A stretch of 64,000 nt of DNA from Bisporella sp. PMI_857 (GCA_021307315.1 JAJSPD010000071.1:124001-188000), one strand, 5' to 3'. Counted from the stretch's first letter, positions 11,429-23,863 are shown. The notes: generated by a model not told the origin, from the letters alone. Program-made: numbers and translations.

Positions 11429-12383
11429 CTATGGAAGGATGGTAAGTCTTAAATCCTTCAACCGTCGAAAAGTTTTCTCCAATGCAGCAATACGAGTGCG
11501 GACCTCGCGCTCTTTGATTTCATGTGAGACTATAGATCCGCCAGCTGTGCCACATGCTGCTAATGCTCCGACACCAAACGTCGCTATACCGCAGCCAAAG
11601 AAAGCTGCCGCGCAGCCTAATTGCCTGGCTACTAGGAAGTGCTTGGTCGAGTTGTCTAGTCTGGCTAAGAGCCTCCGGAGCGCTGTTCTCGCGATTGGTA
11701 GGGAATCTTGTTGAAGAATCAAATATGAGAGGCGGACTGCGAACTGTTGACTATTCCACAAGATACGATAGTAAGTTCCCCACTGTCCATTGAGTTTGTT
11801 TCCTAAAGCCCGTCACATCAATTGCGAGGACTTCAAAGGAATCAACATTGTTTTACTTACTTTCGCATTCCACAGTATGGTTGGAATGGGAAATTCTCCC
11901 GAGTTCTTGTATTGCTTCGATACTTTCCACGGTGCTCGATGGCAGCTTGAACGTCACCGTTCGGTTACCATTAGATTCCTCACGAAGTAGAGGCTCTTGA
12001 GGGCAGTCGAAGAAATCTGCATCAAGAAGTTGAGCCTTACTTGGAGGCAAATTGCTGTTGTCATTCACAATACAAACAATCCAGTACCGAAGTATATGAA
12101 TGTTATTTTCAAGCAATGGCCACGGAGATCGCCACCTATGCACACGCATCATGGGAGTGCTACTGAAGATTCCGCCGTATGATTGCCAGGGAATCGAAAC
12201 AAGAAAAACTCGACGGCTCATCCTCCTTTTTTTCGGCTGTCTAAGAAATGCCAATTCTTTCCCGGCGGGGGTGTCCCTACACCGGATCTGGTCATTATAA
12301 GACCATTCGACTGAACCAATTTGGCCAAAGCGATGTACGTTGCGCACTGTTTCAGAAGGCCTTGCCATGACTTGGGTAGTCAT
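11429..12383 (-). CDS. Protein of unknown function with glycine/alanine-rich hydrophobic C-terminal segment
   Basis: Two exons (11861-12383 and 11429-11802) joined across a GTAAGT...TTTAG intron give 298 residues from an ATG. The N-terminal half is basic and contains SIPWQSYGG and PWPLLENN stretches. The C-terminal half is helical, with LSYLILQQDSLPIARTALRR, then a small-residue hydrophobic stretch (about 235-265, rich in Gly, Ala and Cys) that could be a membrane hairpin or glycine-zipper, then a charged coiled-coil-like end. No family recognised. Splicing is supported by exact frame continuity (QWGTYYRILWNSQQ runs through the junction region). Confidence 0.55.
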
Positions 12384-12680
12384 TCAAATCAACATACGAG
12401 GACCTTGGCAGAAGAGCGAGTTTGGGGATATCCCGAGAGAAGAGCGGTCGTTAGTTCATTAAGTAACACACGACCTGAAATCACGCATAGAATCTTTCTG
12501 CGGGGGGTCAACAATATTGCCAATACTCTAGGGTCTAGTTACTCGCAGGTTTTGAACTGATCTGTTGAAGACGGCTACACAACAATTGGTACGGTATTCT
12601 GCATGCAATCAATCCAGCCTGTTTCTGCAGACCTCATGTGATAATGTACACAAATGAGAGCATTCCCTCTATACTAGCTG

Positions 12681-12704
12681 GGCGTAGGCGTGGGCGTGGG
12701 CGTG
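12681..12704 (+). repeat. GGCGTG hexamer tandem repeat (4 units)
   Basis: Four consecutive six-base units, GGCGTA followed by three GGCGTG, occur in otherwise AT-rich intergenic DNA. Confidence 0.8.
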
Positions 12705-13132
12705 ACTCACGCACTGCCAGAAAATGATGTGTTGTTACATTTTGCTTTTGTTTTTGGTTAGAGTAGCGTACTCGATATGTCGAGGCATCTCCCCAAAGTC
12801 TTGTCTGTTTAGTATTTCAAATGAATCTGTCCTACACCTCTTAGACTGTTGCAAATTATCGCCTTGAGATCCTTGAATGACTGGAGATATCATGCTCACT
12901 TACTTCCTAACTGCCACTACTGTAGAACGCAATGCATTACCCTTTGTGGTCAAAGGTGCAATACGGAGCTAAGATTTCCTGTAACCTTCTATGGCCATGA
13001 TGTCGCCTTAGAAAACCCAGGTCCTTCGGTCATTAGCAAATGGCTGCCCAGAGATGAGGCTTCAGAGCCTCGACGTGGCAGCTTGAAGACCACCGACCAG
13101 GAACTCACCTGTTCGGTGCCGCTGTAACCAAT

Positions 13133-13152
13133 ACAGTGTCATATGACACTGT
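13133..13152. repeat. Perfect 20-bp palindrome
   Basis: ACAGTGTCAT is followed directly by its exact reverse complement ATGACACTGT. It lies in a non-coding stretch, and no matching copy was noticed elsewhere in the window. Confidence 0.8.
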
Positions 13153-14973
13153 TACTTGCTGCTAAGGTAGTCTGCGGGGTAAATATGAGTTACACAAGAG
13201 CCATGGCTTGGTCTGTATTCCCACACCACTTTGTAAAGAAAGCTAATTTTGTTATGAGAGCACTTTCCAACCAAATACCCCGCCATAAGATGCAAAGCAC
13301 AACCCGAACCTTATATCCATTCATTAGCGAGAACGGCCAACAATCCCAAGGAATATCGCCTGCATTAAGCAATGTTTCGTGGTTGATTTTGGTTGGCTAT
13401 GCAATAAACGACATTATTGAAAAGATATGGCTATTAGTCGATAAAGAGTAGTGTTCACCTATTGGATATCTAGAATATTAATTGAAGATATCCTTTAATA
13501 ACCGAGATTAACCAGGACACAGGTCTTATTCTGGAGCATGTCACCATTCTTTGCACGCCAACCTGCAAGTATCTCTCGTCTCACGGTATTTGCGGTGACG
13601 GAATTCCTGTAATATATCACATCGCCCTGTCGGCAGGCAAAGGACAGGTCTGATTCCATTGCATTATATCCTCCATTTCTTGCTTTCTCAGATAAACATT
13701 ATACGTAAGGATTATAAGAAATAACAATTCGCCATAAGGGAAGCTCATTAAATTCAAACATAAATTAGAACGTAGCGGCAAGGTTTTGCTGTAGGTGTAC
13801 TTGTTATTTTAATACTGGTTTCATATGGTGGCTTCCTTAGAAAGAGCATTAAACCGCTATTCCTTTGACTGACCATCCCCATGGAATCACTACCTTCGTG
13901 GCGTGTACTTTCCGAGACTGCCAATTGCGATGATATAGTTCAATGCCCGTTGGGAGTTGTTGAAAAGATTTCCACATGTCACCTTTGTTGTGGTATCATG
14001 GAAATATTTAGAGTAACAGAAGCATAACCAGAGCTAAATTATGCTGGCTATAATATTACCTTTCTTGAGCGAATGATGCATCTGGGTTTAAAGGAGGATG
14101 GAGACTAGGATAGTTTGGTCTTGCCGACACCTCTAAGCCTCGTGATTGCTAAATTTATGGCCGGACTTCTTACCTATAACCTTGCTTAACCTGAAAAACT
14201 TACTCCTGCTGATGATGAAACTCGGGTTAGTGTTGAATGGTATGCTGAAAACTCCAATTTAATCTACATGATAAAATTTGGAGCCATTCAGTGCGGCCTC
14301 CATTCCCTCAAATACAAGTGGCATTGACACCTTATAGGGACCGCCACCATGATGTATAGTCAGATATGTAAAGGAACCAGATATTAGCTGTAGCTTGAAC
14401 AGCAATCATGCTCAGGCCGAATACATCCCTCCGAGGATCCCTCGCCCAGACGGTTTGTAGTTCGTATTGTGTATTCTATTTGAATCTTGGAGGCACAGTT
14501 TAATGGAAAGTTGCGATGAGACTAGAAGGGAAGGTCAGGTTTAGCTATTGGTCATTAACGAAAAATCTCAAGATCCGTCTTTCACTACTCAATACTTGGT
14601 TTGGATAAGACCCCAATATCCACTTTCCTTGAAATGCACCCTCTTTCCACTTGTAGGTCTCAAGGGCTATAGCCACGCTTCTCTGATATGAGTATCGCGA
14701 GGTAGCTTCGACCTCACTGGTTAGATCAGCTGTTGCCTGTAGATACCCAGTAAATAGAGACATAAGTTCTAACTTGGATAGAAGAACCCATAATATTTGT
14801 TGCCATAGCCTGTTTTTTAAATTCACCTTTTCTCGATTACTGCTGACCGCCCGACGCTTGGTAGAAAGCGCGCCGCTAGCGCAAAGTTATAAACACCACA
14901 ATCACGCAGATTCTGCGCTCTTCAAAAGCATCTCCCAACGTAATATCTCGATCACGCGAATCAGTCAGACAAG

Positions 14974-16220
14974 ATGAGAAATAACTTTATCCTCCTTACT
15001 ACCATCTTTCTGTTTGGACCGTTCGTACTCTCCGCAGCTTCAAGTGCATCGAAGGTCGATCTCCCCAAGCTGAATTCGTCAGACTGTACATGCTTTCGAA
15101 CGGAGATCTCTAATTCTTCTAGCTTCAACTTTTGGAACTATTACAAGTTCTGGGACTTTCGCAATATCTCGACAAATGAGGCTCTCTCTATCCCTGACAT
15201 TTTGAATGGCGAGTTGGGGACTGCAAATGCAGGCTTAACTTCAGATTATTTTAACTCTGATGCATTCGCCTTAGACTGGGCTGTTCAGAATTGGAACAAC
15301 TCTGCCACCCAAGATGATATTCTCATGATTAATTCTCAAAACAACTTGTATATCGGTAGGAGTCCTCTCTGCATGGCCTCGACATTCTCTGACACGAGAC
15401 AGAACGCTATAGCCATAGCTCACCTGACGTCAATACCTTCATGACTCTTCGCACTACGCGACAGCCAGCCTTCCAGTCTGCTGCCGAAATTGTATCCAAG
15501 CAAGCGAACTTCCGATATCTGAGCATACGTTTCAAGGCGCGCGTTATTGGGAGCTCCGGAGCCTGTGCAGGGTTATTCACGTACAGAGAGAATGACAATG
15601 TTGTTAACGAAATAGACTTCGAATTTCTCACTCAAGGCCCGCGAAATATGGTTCACTTCACCAACCAAGGTGGTGGTGCTGAGACTTTCAACTATTCCTT
15701 CCCTCAAGGCTTAATGTCTGATTGGCGTGTATACCGGATGGATTGGGATCAGTTATCATCTCGATGGTGGCTCGGCGGGGAACAAGTTAAGCTATTTCAA
15801 CGTGGTGTCCCTAAGTCACCATCTCGGCTCAATGTAAATATCTGGTCCAATGGGGGTGCTTGGTCAGGGAATATGGATCCGTACGAACAAGCGTTCTTCC
15901 AAATTCAATGGATTGAAGTGGCATTTAACACTAGTGGACCAGATAATGCTAGTGGTTTGGAGAAAAGGAAAATTATACAAGGAGTTGATATTCAGCCTCA
16001 GCCATGGGGTACATCATGGCAAACCGAGACTTATGAGCAATGGAACGGTCCACCGTGCAAGGTGATCTGTAGCATTGAAGAGAGAGATGTAGAAGTCCTT
16101 GGAACGCCAAAAGTACTTTATGAGACATCAGTCGGAACTCGCGTAACTGGGAAGGCAGAAGTAGCATTGTTGAGAATAGTGACAGCTGTGATTGGTGTGG
16201 TTGTGTCCAGGTTGATTTGA
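14974..16220 (+). CDS. Secreted GH16-family glucanase-like protein, probably GPI-anchored
   Basis: Two exons, modelled as 14974-15355 and 15403-16220, give 399 residues. The intron is 47 nt with a GTAGGA donor, a CTGAC branch and a CAG acceptor; the exact junction is the least certain part. Residues 1-21 are a signal peptide. Residues about 85-330 form a GH16-type jelly roll, with LTLRTTRQ-like and ARVIGSSGACAGLFTY strands and the catalytic signature EIDFE (Glu197, Asp199, Glu201). WRVYRMDW and VNIWSNGG match later strands. The C-terminal 18 residues are hydrophobic, as in GPI-anchor signals. Family members hydrolyse or transfer beta-1,3/1,4-glucans in the cell wall. Which glucan is cut cannot be read from sequence. 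Confidence 0.85.
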
Positions 16221-16540
16221 TAGCTAGAGAGATGAAATCTTAGTGGCTTGAAGTGGGGAATGTGAAATGTAGGAATACTCAATTGCACAGCGGAGAAGTT
16301 AAATTAATTTACACTGTAGTGTGCTCTGATAAAGTCCCAATTGTCATCACAGATGTCTAGTATTGCATTCGTAATGATAACCTATTATGAACCTGATATG
16401 ACGAAATTCTTCGTACGCATGTATTTCAAGCAAAAAGCATGGCTGAATCTATCTCCCTCTCTGGCTTGCTCAAAATTATTGTAGATGCGCCAGGCTTATA
16501 TTATAGCAGATTTGAAAGCGACGAGGCACGCCTCATCTGC
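16221..16540. other. Short convergent intergenic region
   Basis: The 3' ends of the GH16 gene and the membrane-protein gene face each other. It is AT-rich with no frame of note. Confidence 0.4.
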
Positions 16541-17659
16541 TCAGAATGCTCTCTGACTGGATAGTGCAGTCTCTTGTTTTAAGTTTTTCCCATTGGGAGG
16601 AATTTCGAACTCCGGCCCTGGTCCTGCCAGCTTCGAGTTATAACAGTCCCGCAACAAGGCAAGCTCATACATGAGTACCATGCGACATATAATAACAGAA
16701 AACATGTAGCGTGATATAACATACAAACTATCACGAACCGAGATGAAGAGCATGCTAGAAAAGGCAAGCGTTCCAAAGAGCCCATGAAGAACTGTAAAGA
16801 GTGGTGTAAGCCAAGAGAAGAAGATATAGGCGTATGTTTCCGGATGGACGGTGATATGCATAGGGCGTTGATGATCGAGAGATGTGAATTGAATCTTGAT
16901 GAGGGAAAGGATCGAGTAACTTTTTCGCGGACAAGAGACTGTAGTCCGCAACTGCAGAGCAATTGCCTGCGAGATATGAATTCCGATGTTCAAAACAGCC
17001 CATAGTAGCGGAATGTATGTGACTTGTGGCGCAAAGGTACAAATAACTTGCCGGCCAAGCTCCCAGGAAATAGTGACCACATTTGCAATTGCGGCAAGAG
17101 TAAAGAAGTACTCTATCACCATGATCAAGGCCCTTGTAAAGCCGGACAATACAGGCGGATGAAGGCGCCCTTCACGTTCACGTAAGATGCCAATTGGGTC
17201 CCGGTGCTCGAAAGAGCGTCTGGGGAATACCGCAGGGGATCCAGTGGCAAGAAGCAGGGCTAATAGAGGTCGTCTGGAAATAACAGACAACATGGAAGTC
17301 TCATCCGCGCTGGAACCGACAGCTGCGAGGATGGTGGGCATGAGACCAAGCAGCACGCCAGCGCTGTTCATGTTACTTTTAATAAATTCGGAAGTATATC
17401 CCAGGATACAATTAACGACTGGCTGTGCCAGGCCATTAGTAGTTTCCGCGCCAGAGTACCAATCGATATAGCTGCTGTTGATCTGTCCAGACAGGTAGGC
17501 TTCATATTCAGGTGTGCAATTGTTGATTCGGATACGCTCAAAGATGAAGCCAAATTCCCGGTACCAATGCTGAAATTGATTTGTTGCTGGCTTTGCTGCT
17601 GCAATTGAAACGAAAAATAGGAAAAATAAGATGATCATTGGGCTGAGATGGTAGATCAT
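16541..17659 (-). CDS. Multi-pass integral membrane protein of unknown function
   Basis: A single open frame of 372 residues from the ATG at 17659; an earlier in-frame TTG is not used. An N-terminal signal sequence (hydrophobic stretch 8-21, then AAAKP) leads to a luminal or extracellular part with NNCTPEYEAYL and NSSYIDWYSG. At least five hydrophobic segments follow: around 95-115, an ALIMVIEYFFTLAAIANVV helix, a VTYIPLLWAVLNIGIHISQAIAL helix, a YAYIFFSWLTPLFTVLHGLFGTLAF helix, and a YMFSVIICRMVLMYELALL helix. No transporter or enzyme motif is seen. Proteins of this general layout are common, uncharacterised and fungus-specific. Confidence 0.65.
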   Translation of the reverse strand: MIYHLSPMIILFFLFFVSIAAAKPATNQFQHWYREFGFIFERIRINNCTPEYEAYLSGQINSSYIDWYSGAETTNGLAQPVVNCILGYTSEFIKSNMNSAGVLLGLMPTILAAVGSSADETSMLSVISRRPLLALLLATGSPAVFPRRSFEHRDPIGILREREGRLHPPVLSGFTRALIMVIEYFFTLAAIANVVTISWELGRQVICTFAPQVTYIPLLWAVLNIGIHISQAIALQLRTTVSCPRKSYSILSLIKIQFTSLDHQRPMHITVHPETYAYIFFSWLTPLFTVLHGLFGTLAFSSMLFISVRDSLYVISRYMFSVIICRMVLMYELALLRDCYNSKLAGPGPEFEIPPNGKNLKQETALSSQRAF

Positions 17660-20610
17660 TTTGTCGGTATGGAAGCTCTTGCTGGGAGAGGACTGGATCA
17701 ATTAGCCGTGCCCGAAACCGAGAGTCAAACAAACAATACCTTCTATTCTTTCAATCAAAGATACCTCAAAATATAGCAGACTTGCTTTCCGATTAGTACA
17801 TGTCTCCGAGGTCATCTCATCCTAGAATCATATAGCAAACTTGTATCCTGCTTGGCCGTCCAAAGCCGCGAGAATGGTATGGGAATATGTAGCAATATAT
17901 ACTGGGTACCAATTAGTGGAGGGGGATTCCACATATACGGGTTCTCCAGGTAAGAATTCGATTGATTTGACGTTGAAGTGTCATCTTGAGATCTTGTGGC
18001 GTTGATTACCTGGTGTTTTACAACCAAGATGTGGCACAGCAATCCTTAAGCTTGGCATCTAATCTTTAAGTTATTCTTGGAAAAGCGGTCCGATATTTGC
18101 ACCCCTCGTTTAGATGAAGAAATGCGATTTATCTCACTTCTACAATTAAATATAAGTCCTTCTTTTTGTGAAAGCATTTCAGGCTCGTGGGAGTTCTAAG
18201 CTACCATTTTGGAATAAAATATAACTGTAATTTGTGGTAAATTTGTTGGTATGCGAGAGTGTGTAAATATCGGTGTCTATTTCGCCCCACAGAGGACGGT
18301 GTAGGCACCCTGCTGGTTACCTCCCGAAAGGTTTGGCGAAGATGAATTAATATTTTGTCATCGCTGGTGATGAGTCTGTGACGATGGAACTCTCCTCGAG
18401 AAGGCGTTGCTTGTAGGAAGACAAATTACAATCGTCCAATTTTGATATCATTTTATATAGTTCAAGGTTTGGTTGATGTGAAACGGCGAAGCCTATTGGT
18501 CGAATTGGCTTAGCCGGCTTTTGGCTTGAGAACCTATTCTGATCCTTCTAGATAGTTGATTCTATTAGCTCTACGATCAGGTTTTTATGCCCTATTCTGC
18601 AACATATTCTGTGATATTATCGCCTATAGACGTACTGTTTAACAGTTGATGGCTCGAGACAACAGAGCCGGTGGTAATAAAGATATGTGGGAGCATCGTG
18701 AAGCGTTTCGTAGTTTTATCATGTTGCTAAAAAAGTTTGTAAAACAACAAAACGGGCTTTATAGAGGTCCCGTATTTATAAAGAAACTACTTCTAGTGGA
18801 ATGGCATGTGCGAAGCCCTTTGACCCAGAGGCAGATTAGGCGGGCTAAAAATATGTATACTATAAAACGCGGATTGCTTGGGGCAGAGAAGCGTCAGCGT
18901 TAGACTGCAGGGTGATTATGCCTGCACGGGATCATATATTTGGTGTGCAGCCAGGCGATTCGTAGTAAGAAGATTGTGCGTGTTGCCAACCCCGCTTTCC
19001 AAGGCAATGAAAACCTAACCTATGGGATTACAAATTTGGTGGAGCAAAGTGTTACCATACCCTATATAGATTTCCAAAACCTGATTCTCAAGCAAGTGCA
19101 ACACAAAAGCTTTGCACAGCAGTAAATTAAACAAAAAGAGCAATGACTTCTTCATTTCAAGCTAGACTAGCTTAACTATATAATCAAATAAAGAAGTATA
19201 CTTTCGCTGCTATTTTTGTATTGACCTTTATAGATAAACAGTTACTAGTTGTACAATAACTAAAGGACGGAAAAGCAGAAGTTTTGATATTTTAAGCCGC
19301 ATTTCTAATTTACAAAATAAAAACGTATAGCGGTATTGCAATTAAAGAAGGGGCTGGTTGAGACAAACCAAAAATAATTTTGGAAAGCTATATAGGATTG
19401 GTTATAAAACAAAATAAAGCCGTCCAACATAACCGACATCCCTGCGAGGCGAGAATCCCCTATCATTTTCAACCTAATTGATGTAAAACGCCTTACGCCG
19501 CGAACAAAACTATCCAGAAACATAACATCCTTAATAAAACTACCTTTCTTGGGACACCATGGAGAGATATGGTGGCACCAAAGAGGAGGATGGGTGCTAG
19601 TATAAAGGAGAGGAGGGAGGAGATATAGGAATCCGAAGGTATATGCGGTTCGATCCGGCAGCAGTTAGGCCATCATCGACACGCCGGTCCTCGGTATAAC
19701 CTCGGGCCGAGGTGAAGGATGGATGTCTTGAATACATTAAGAGCAAGTTATCCTCATATGACGCTCTAGAAGCCAAGGTGTGCGGCTTAGATCGGCGTGC
19801 TGACATCAGCACGATGAAAACAAGGCAGATTTAAACTTTAACCCAAGGGAAACAATGCCTGTAATGCGCCGTCATCAATCTTTTAGAGTTCGAAACTACA
19901 ATTCGTTAAAGAGCAGAATCCTAGTTTATCTTCCTTCTGCGGTATCTGAATTTGAGTTGTCCAGAAGAGAAAGGCGTAACCAACTGGCGAAATACACAAA
20001 TAAGATCAGTAAGCACAATAGGCGGTAATAGGTTACTACTGTCCAGGCTTCCACGTAACTGTGGAGAGCAGCCTAGTACTTGACTAACCACGTGATCATA
20101 ACTAACAGTTTAGACTGAACTGAACTGATATGAATTCCGCAAAACTGAACTGAACTGTTGAAACCTCAAACTGACTGAACTAACCTGGACTGGGCTGGGC
20201 TGGACTGAACTGGACTAATAAAACTGATAAACCATTGGCCACTGGTTAAACTTATGTTGTCTTTCGCTATATTCCATGAACTGAGACACCTAAGACTTGC
20301 AACAAAGCAGTATAGTAAGTAAGCAAGAAGTGAGTATAAAGAGAGAAAAGGTGAACTACACAACAATGCGAACTATAACAATAGGCTTAACGGGAATCAT
20401 GGACACAAGCTTAGCTCTATATAAGAAGAATTTACTAGAAATGGAAAAATACCCGCATCCTACAAACAAGACCTCAGAATGTCCCACAATGTTACCATCC
20501 TGAAGGTCAGATTCGGAGTTCAAATATAACTGTTACTAACCCCACAACCATTACTTGAACCCAAAGCTCCCAAGTCCTTTCACTATCCCAAAATCGTTTA
20601 TAAAATTCCT
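17660..20610. other. AT-rich gene-poor region
   Basis: About 3 kb with frequent stops in all frames and short ORFs only (for example 18646-18903 plus and 18940-19125 plus, both without recognisable motifs). The composition resembles old, mutated repeat DNA. A degenerate pentamer repeat is listed separately. Confidence 0.4.
20113..20216 (+). repeat. Degenerate CTGAA/CTGGA pentamer repeat
   Basis: Pentamers of the form CTGAA, CTGGA and CTGGG occur in several blocks over about 100 bases, for example GACTGAACTGAACTGA and CTGGACTGGGCTGGGCTGGA. It looks like a decaying minisatellite of one five-base unit. Confidence 0.65.
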
Positions 20611-21070
20611 CTAACACCCAAATTGCCTTCTTCCGAATGTACAAGCGGCGCACCATATAGGAGCTATATCAAATCATTATTAGTAAAATTTACATTCAAA
20701 ACTTTTATCCCTCGGCCTTATGGAGACTCTTATAAAAGGGCTCTTTCATCTGTTACTTACCAGTTGTCCCCCCACAAGCCCACTGCTCGCAATCCTTATC
20801 AATAGTAAAATCCCAGCTGCCGTGCGGGGTACCATACTTGACTCTAATACGGCCCGCGACTTCAAGGTCGTCGACCCACATACTATAACCGCCTACACAC
20901 CCGATATTGCCTGTTGTACTACCGATTTTGCCACTACAGGTCTGGCGCCCGTCGTCGGTTGCCTGAATATTGACAGAGGAGGTAAACTGCGCTTGGTTGG
21001 TACCGCCACTAATAACAAGGCAAGCGGATGCAAAAGAAACGAAGGAAATGAGAAGAGGAAGGATCCGCAT
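20611..21070 (-). CDS. Small secreted cysteine-rich protein (effector-like)
   Basis: Exon 1 (20761-21070) starts at ATG. A GTAAGT donor and a TATAG acceptor with a TACTAATAA branch lead to exon 2 (20611-20663), giving 120 residues. Residues 1-16 are a signal peptide. The mature protein is about 104 residues with eight cysteines (17, 45, 58, 94, 99, 108, 111, 120), the last being the final residue. It carries a WVDDLEVAGRIRVKYGTPHG stretch suggestive of a beta-rich fold. There is no known domain. Small, cysteine-rich secreted proteins in AT-rich, gene-poor DNA are typical candidate effectors or antimicrobial proteins; that role is inferred. If exon 2 is wrong, the frame would end four residues after the donor. 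Confidence 0.6.
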
Positions 21071-23863
21071 TTTTATTTCGGGATATTAGCGTAGGAGGAT
21101 AGCAAGAAAGCTATAAAAGATATTTGGGTTTGGTCTAGTATTCGAGGTGTAATAAACAATAGTCAAGGAAGACGAGTATACTTATACTTTTTTTCCCCAG
21201 CAAAGAAACTAAGCCTCCTTTAAATCACTGTTTTCCCCCTTTCCCTTTCTTTATTTTCTCTTCCCGGGTTAGTTAATTAAAGCTCTAGCCTTTCACGCAC
21301 AATGCATAAAGAAGCATCTTATTGGCGCTTGCGTGCAGGTCATTCCTACACATGCATGAGAGTGATTTTTTACATAATTCACGTCTCCAATTAGCTTTTT
21401 ACGCAGCTAAGTCTTGTTTCTACGTTACGCGGGCGAAACTTAATAAGTAAGTCAGTATGCACTAGTCCAACACCTTACGTTTGCCAAGTAGAAATGCTGC
21501 AGTGCAGAAGTAGGAAGGTATAGTTATAAGTAAAAGAGGAACCGGGCCAAGAGAAGTAATTAATATGCAGGAATTTTTGCGACATAGCTTGAATAAGTCC
21601 GACCAATTGGCTGAGGGAGGAGCTCTTAGAGTTAGGGCACGCATGGTGTCGGTGAGGAGGTATAAAGGAGGTCTAGAGAATGTCGAGGCGCAGCCGGACC
21701 ACCTCGCGATATAGGCCACTTCAGGTTAGAGCTGCCTCTCCCGCGCTCCTCGCGCATTCCCACCACGCCGGCGCTTGGCGGATCGCTGCAGGGCACTTTA
21801 CCCGCCCAGCGGCAAGGTCGCTAGTGCGCCGGGGCGGAATTGTTGTTGTTTACGTAACGCTAGTTTTAAATAAGTAAACGCATATATTATATAACCGCTG
21901 AATTTTTAGTTGTCACAAAAGAGATCCTGTACGTAAAGCAATTGGCTGGATACGCGAGCCGCTTTGCTTTAACAAAAGTTCGCCGCCGCCGCCGCTTCGC
22001 TCGCCGCACTTTTTCCGCCCGTCAGAAATAGGATCTATTGGTTAGGGGATCAATTGGAGGATCTGCGAGGGCATCACAGCGATAGAATACAGGCTTATTG
22101 TGAGCGTTACGGATGATGATATTATCTACAATTTCGACTGTAATGTGCGTGTGCGTGAGTTTTTAGTTTTTTAATTAGCTCTTTGACGTACTTACGTAAG
22201 GCGATTCCTGACACTCCCCCAGGCGTCGTAGTATTTACAATAGTATAAAAAATCTTGGTGTTGTGCACCACAGGACTTGGCATGTTCAGGAAGTCGACCA
22301 TAGATGTCAAACCATCCGATCGCCTTTTAAAACAAAGTGCATACCTTCGTTCCAGCACTTGTTGATTGGAAGTGCATCGAGGTTAACCAGGACCCCTTGA
22401 TCTAAGTAGTGGTGAGCTCCCGACATCTTGAGCTTATCCCCAGAAAGTCCATATCATTTATGTCGTCAAGGGGTTAGAAGCTCAAGGCTTTAGAGCAGCT
22501 ATAACCAACCTTCTCTTCGCCCATTAAACTTATATTACATATGTGCCCACTTTTGCCAATGCCCTTCAATGAATCGTCTTTGAATCCCACAGAAACCATT
22601 GTAAATTTTGGCTTGAACCGTGTGCCAGTGTATACACTATCCATGGGTTGCTTCGATCTTCCAAACAGTCCTTCTATGTAGAGATTATGTCCAATTATTG
22701 GTTACCAGTTCGGGCTAAAGTCCTTAGCGACAGAGCAGCAAAGGCTATTTCGTACTGCGTCTCGATATCTGGAGGGCTATCATGCTGCTTTCGATCTGCC
22801 AAATTGCGTTCCAATTTATGAAGCTGGGAAAAGTCGTTTAAAATGCAGAGCAGATGGCCGGCCGCCGCCTGTACTCTTGGTGTCGAAGTGGGGACTGAGA
22901 AAAGCTATGGTAATGAAGATACAGCATCGAATATTTGATGTCGCGCATGAGTTTCTGGAAAAGAATAGAGAAACCGGTGATGCTTATACCGAATGAGGAA
23001 CTGGTGGATATGCAAGCTGGTGTAGGAATCTGATATTGTTGGTAAGCTTTTGTTGGCTAGATGGCTATAATTTTCGGCGAGGATGATGTAGGGAACTCGG
23101 GAAGGTTCAGCGTTCTATCTCTGTATGCTAAACCTTTTCAGACAGAGGGGCCCACCCAGTTGTGCTTACAGAGTAGCACCAACGAGCTTCAAGTGTCAAT
23201 TGAAATAAGGCGAACGCAGCCGGTTGAGGCCACACATACAAGTGATTACCATTCCTGCTAAGTACTTCTACAAACTAACGCGATCAGAATAATCTCATTT
23301 GTCTGCACTGCATGGCAATGTCACAAAGGCTTGATCCAATGAAAAAGGGCTTTTCATGCCAAGATGTAGGGAGAACTTGTTCAATAGAGTACATACAAGT
23401 TTGAAACAGGATAATATTCAGCCTCCTATTGACATCAGTAAATTTTGCCCCTTTATTTTCTCGCCAGGCTTATAGTTGTTCCATCCCGGGCATATGCTAG
23501 GTCCTGGGTGTTTTTGTTCCCCCTTCGCTAAGCTTCGAACTACTGTGTGCTAGACGCAATAGGAAATGGCGAAACTATTCATGTCCCCAGATATCAGCTA
23601 CAATTTCCCGAGCCGAGACAACAATAAAGAGAGCTGCCATAAATGACAAGCATGCCTTTTTGAACTTCAAGATAATCACAGAGTGTTTTTCAATTCATTA
23701 TATTTTCTGGTTCCTTGACATAACCGAGAATGCCTAAACGTGTTGCGACGCCTGTTGAGTGCTTCATCCATCAGTTTTACCTATAAGGAAGAAATACTGA
23801 CAGTCAACACCATCACAGAGCTTCTAGAATGGTAAGTGAGCATGATTAAAAACCAGTATCCGC
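21071..23863. other. Gene-poor region with alternating GC-rich and AT-rich patches
   Basis: No intact gene is supported. Around 21720-21835 and 21975-22025 the sequence turns sharply GC-rich, including a run of GCC triplets, inside AT-rich DNA. This suggests fragments of a transposable element or an unmutated island. A minus-strand frame at 21462-21719 and another at 22122-22358 are open but featureless. A possible decayed exon is listed separately. Confidence 0.35.
22682..22996 (+). pseudogene. Possible decayed exon of an unknown gene
   Basis: A 105-codon frame is open between a TAG and a TGA, has no early ATG, and reads like protein: helical and charged, with SLATEQQRLFRTASRYLEGY and RKAMVMKIQHRIFDVAHEFLE segments. 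Upstream and downstream sequence in all frames is broken by stops and I could not join it to other exons. It could be an internal exon of a degraded gene. The family is unknown. Confidence 0.3.

Larger units (their letters stand above)
12384..14973. other. Gene-poor region with repeats and decayed frames
   Basis: About 2.6 kb without a supportable gene. It holds a GGCGTG repeat and a 20-bp palindrome (listed separately). Two protein-like stretches may be remnants: plus-strand codons around 14200-14330 and a minus-strand 72-codon frame from an ATG at 14761 down to 14545. Neither shows a known motif, and the surrounding frames are full of stops. Confidence 0.35.

Noticed and set aside
19647..19656. 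GGTTCGATCC resembling a tRNA T-arm
   Set aside because: Flanking bases do not form a clean five-pair stem, and no acceptor or anticodon arm is visible upstream.
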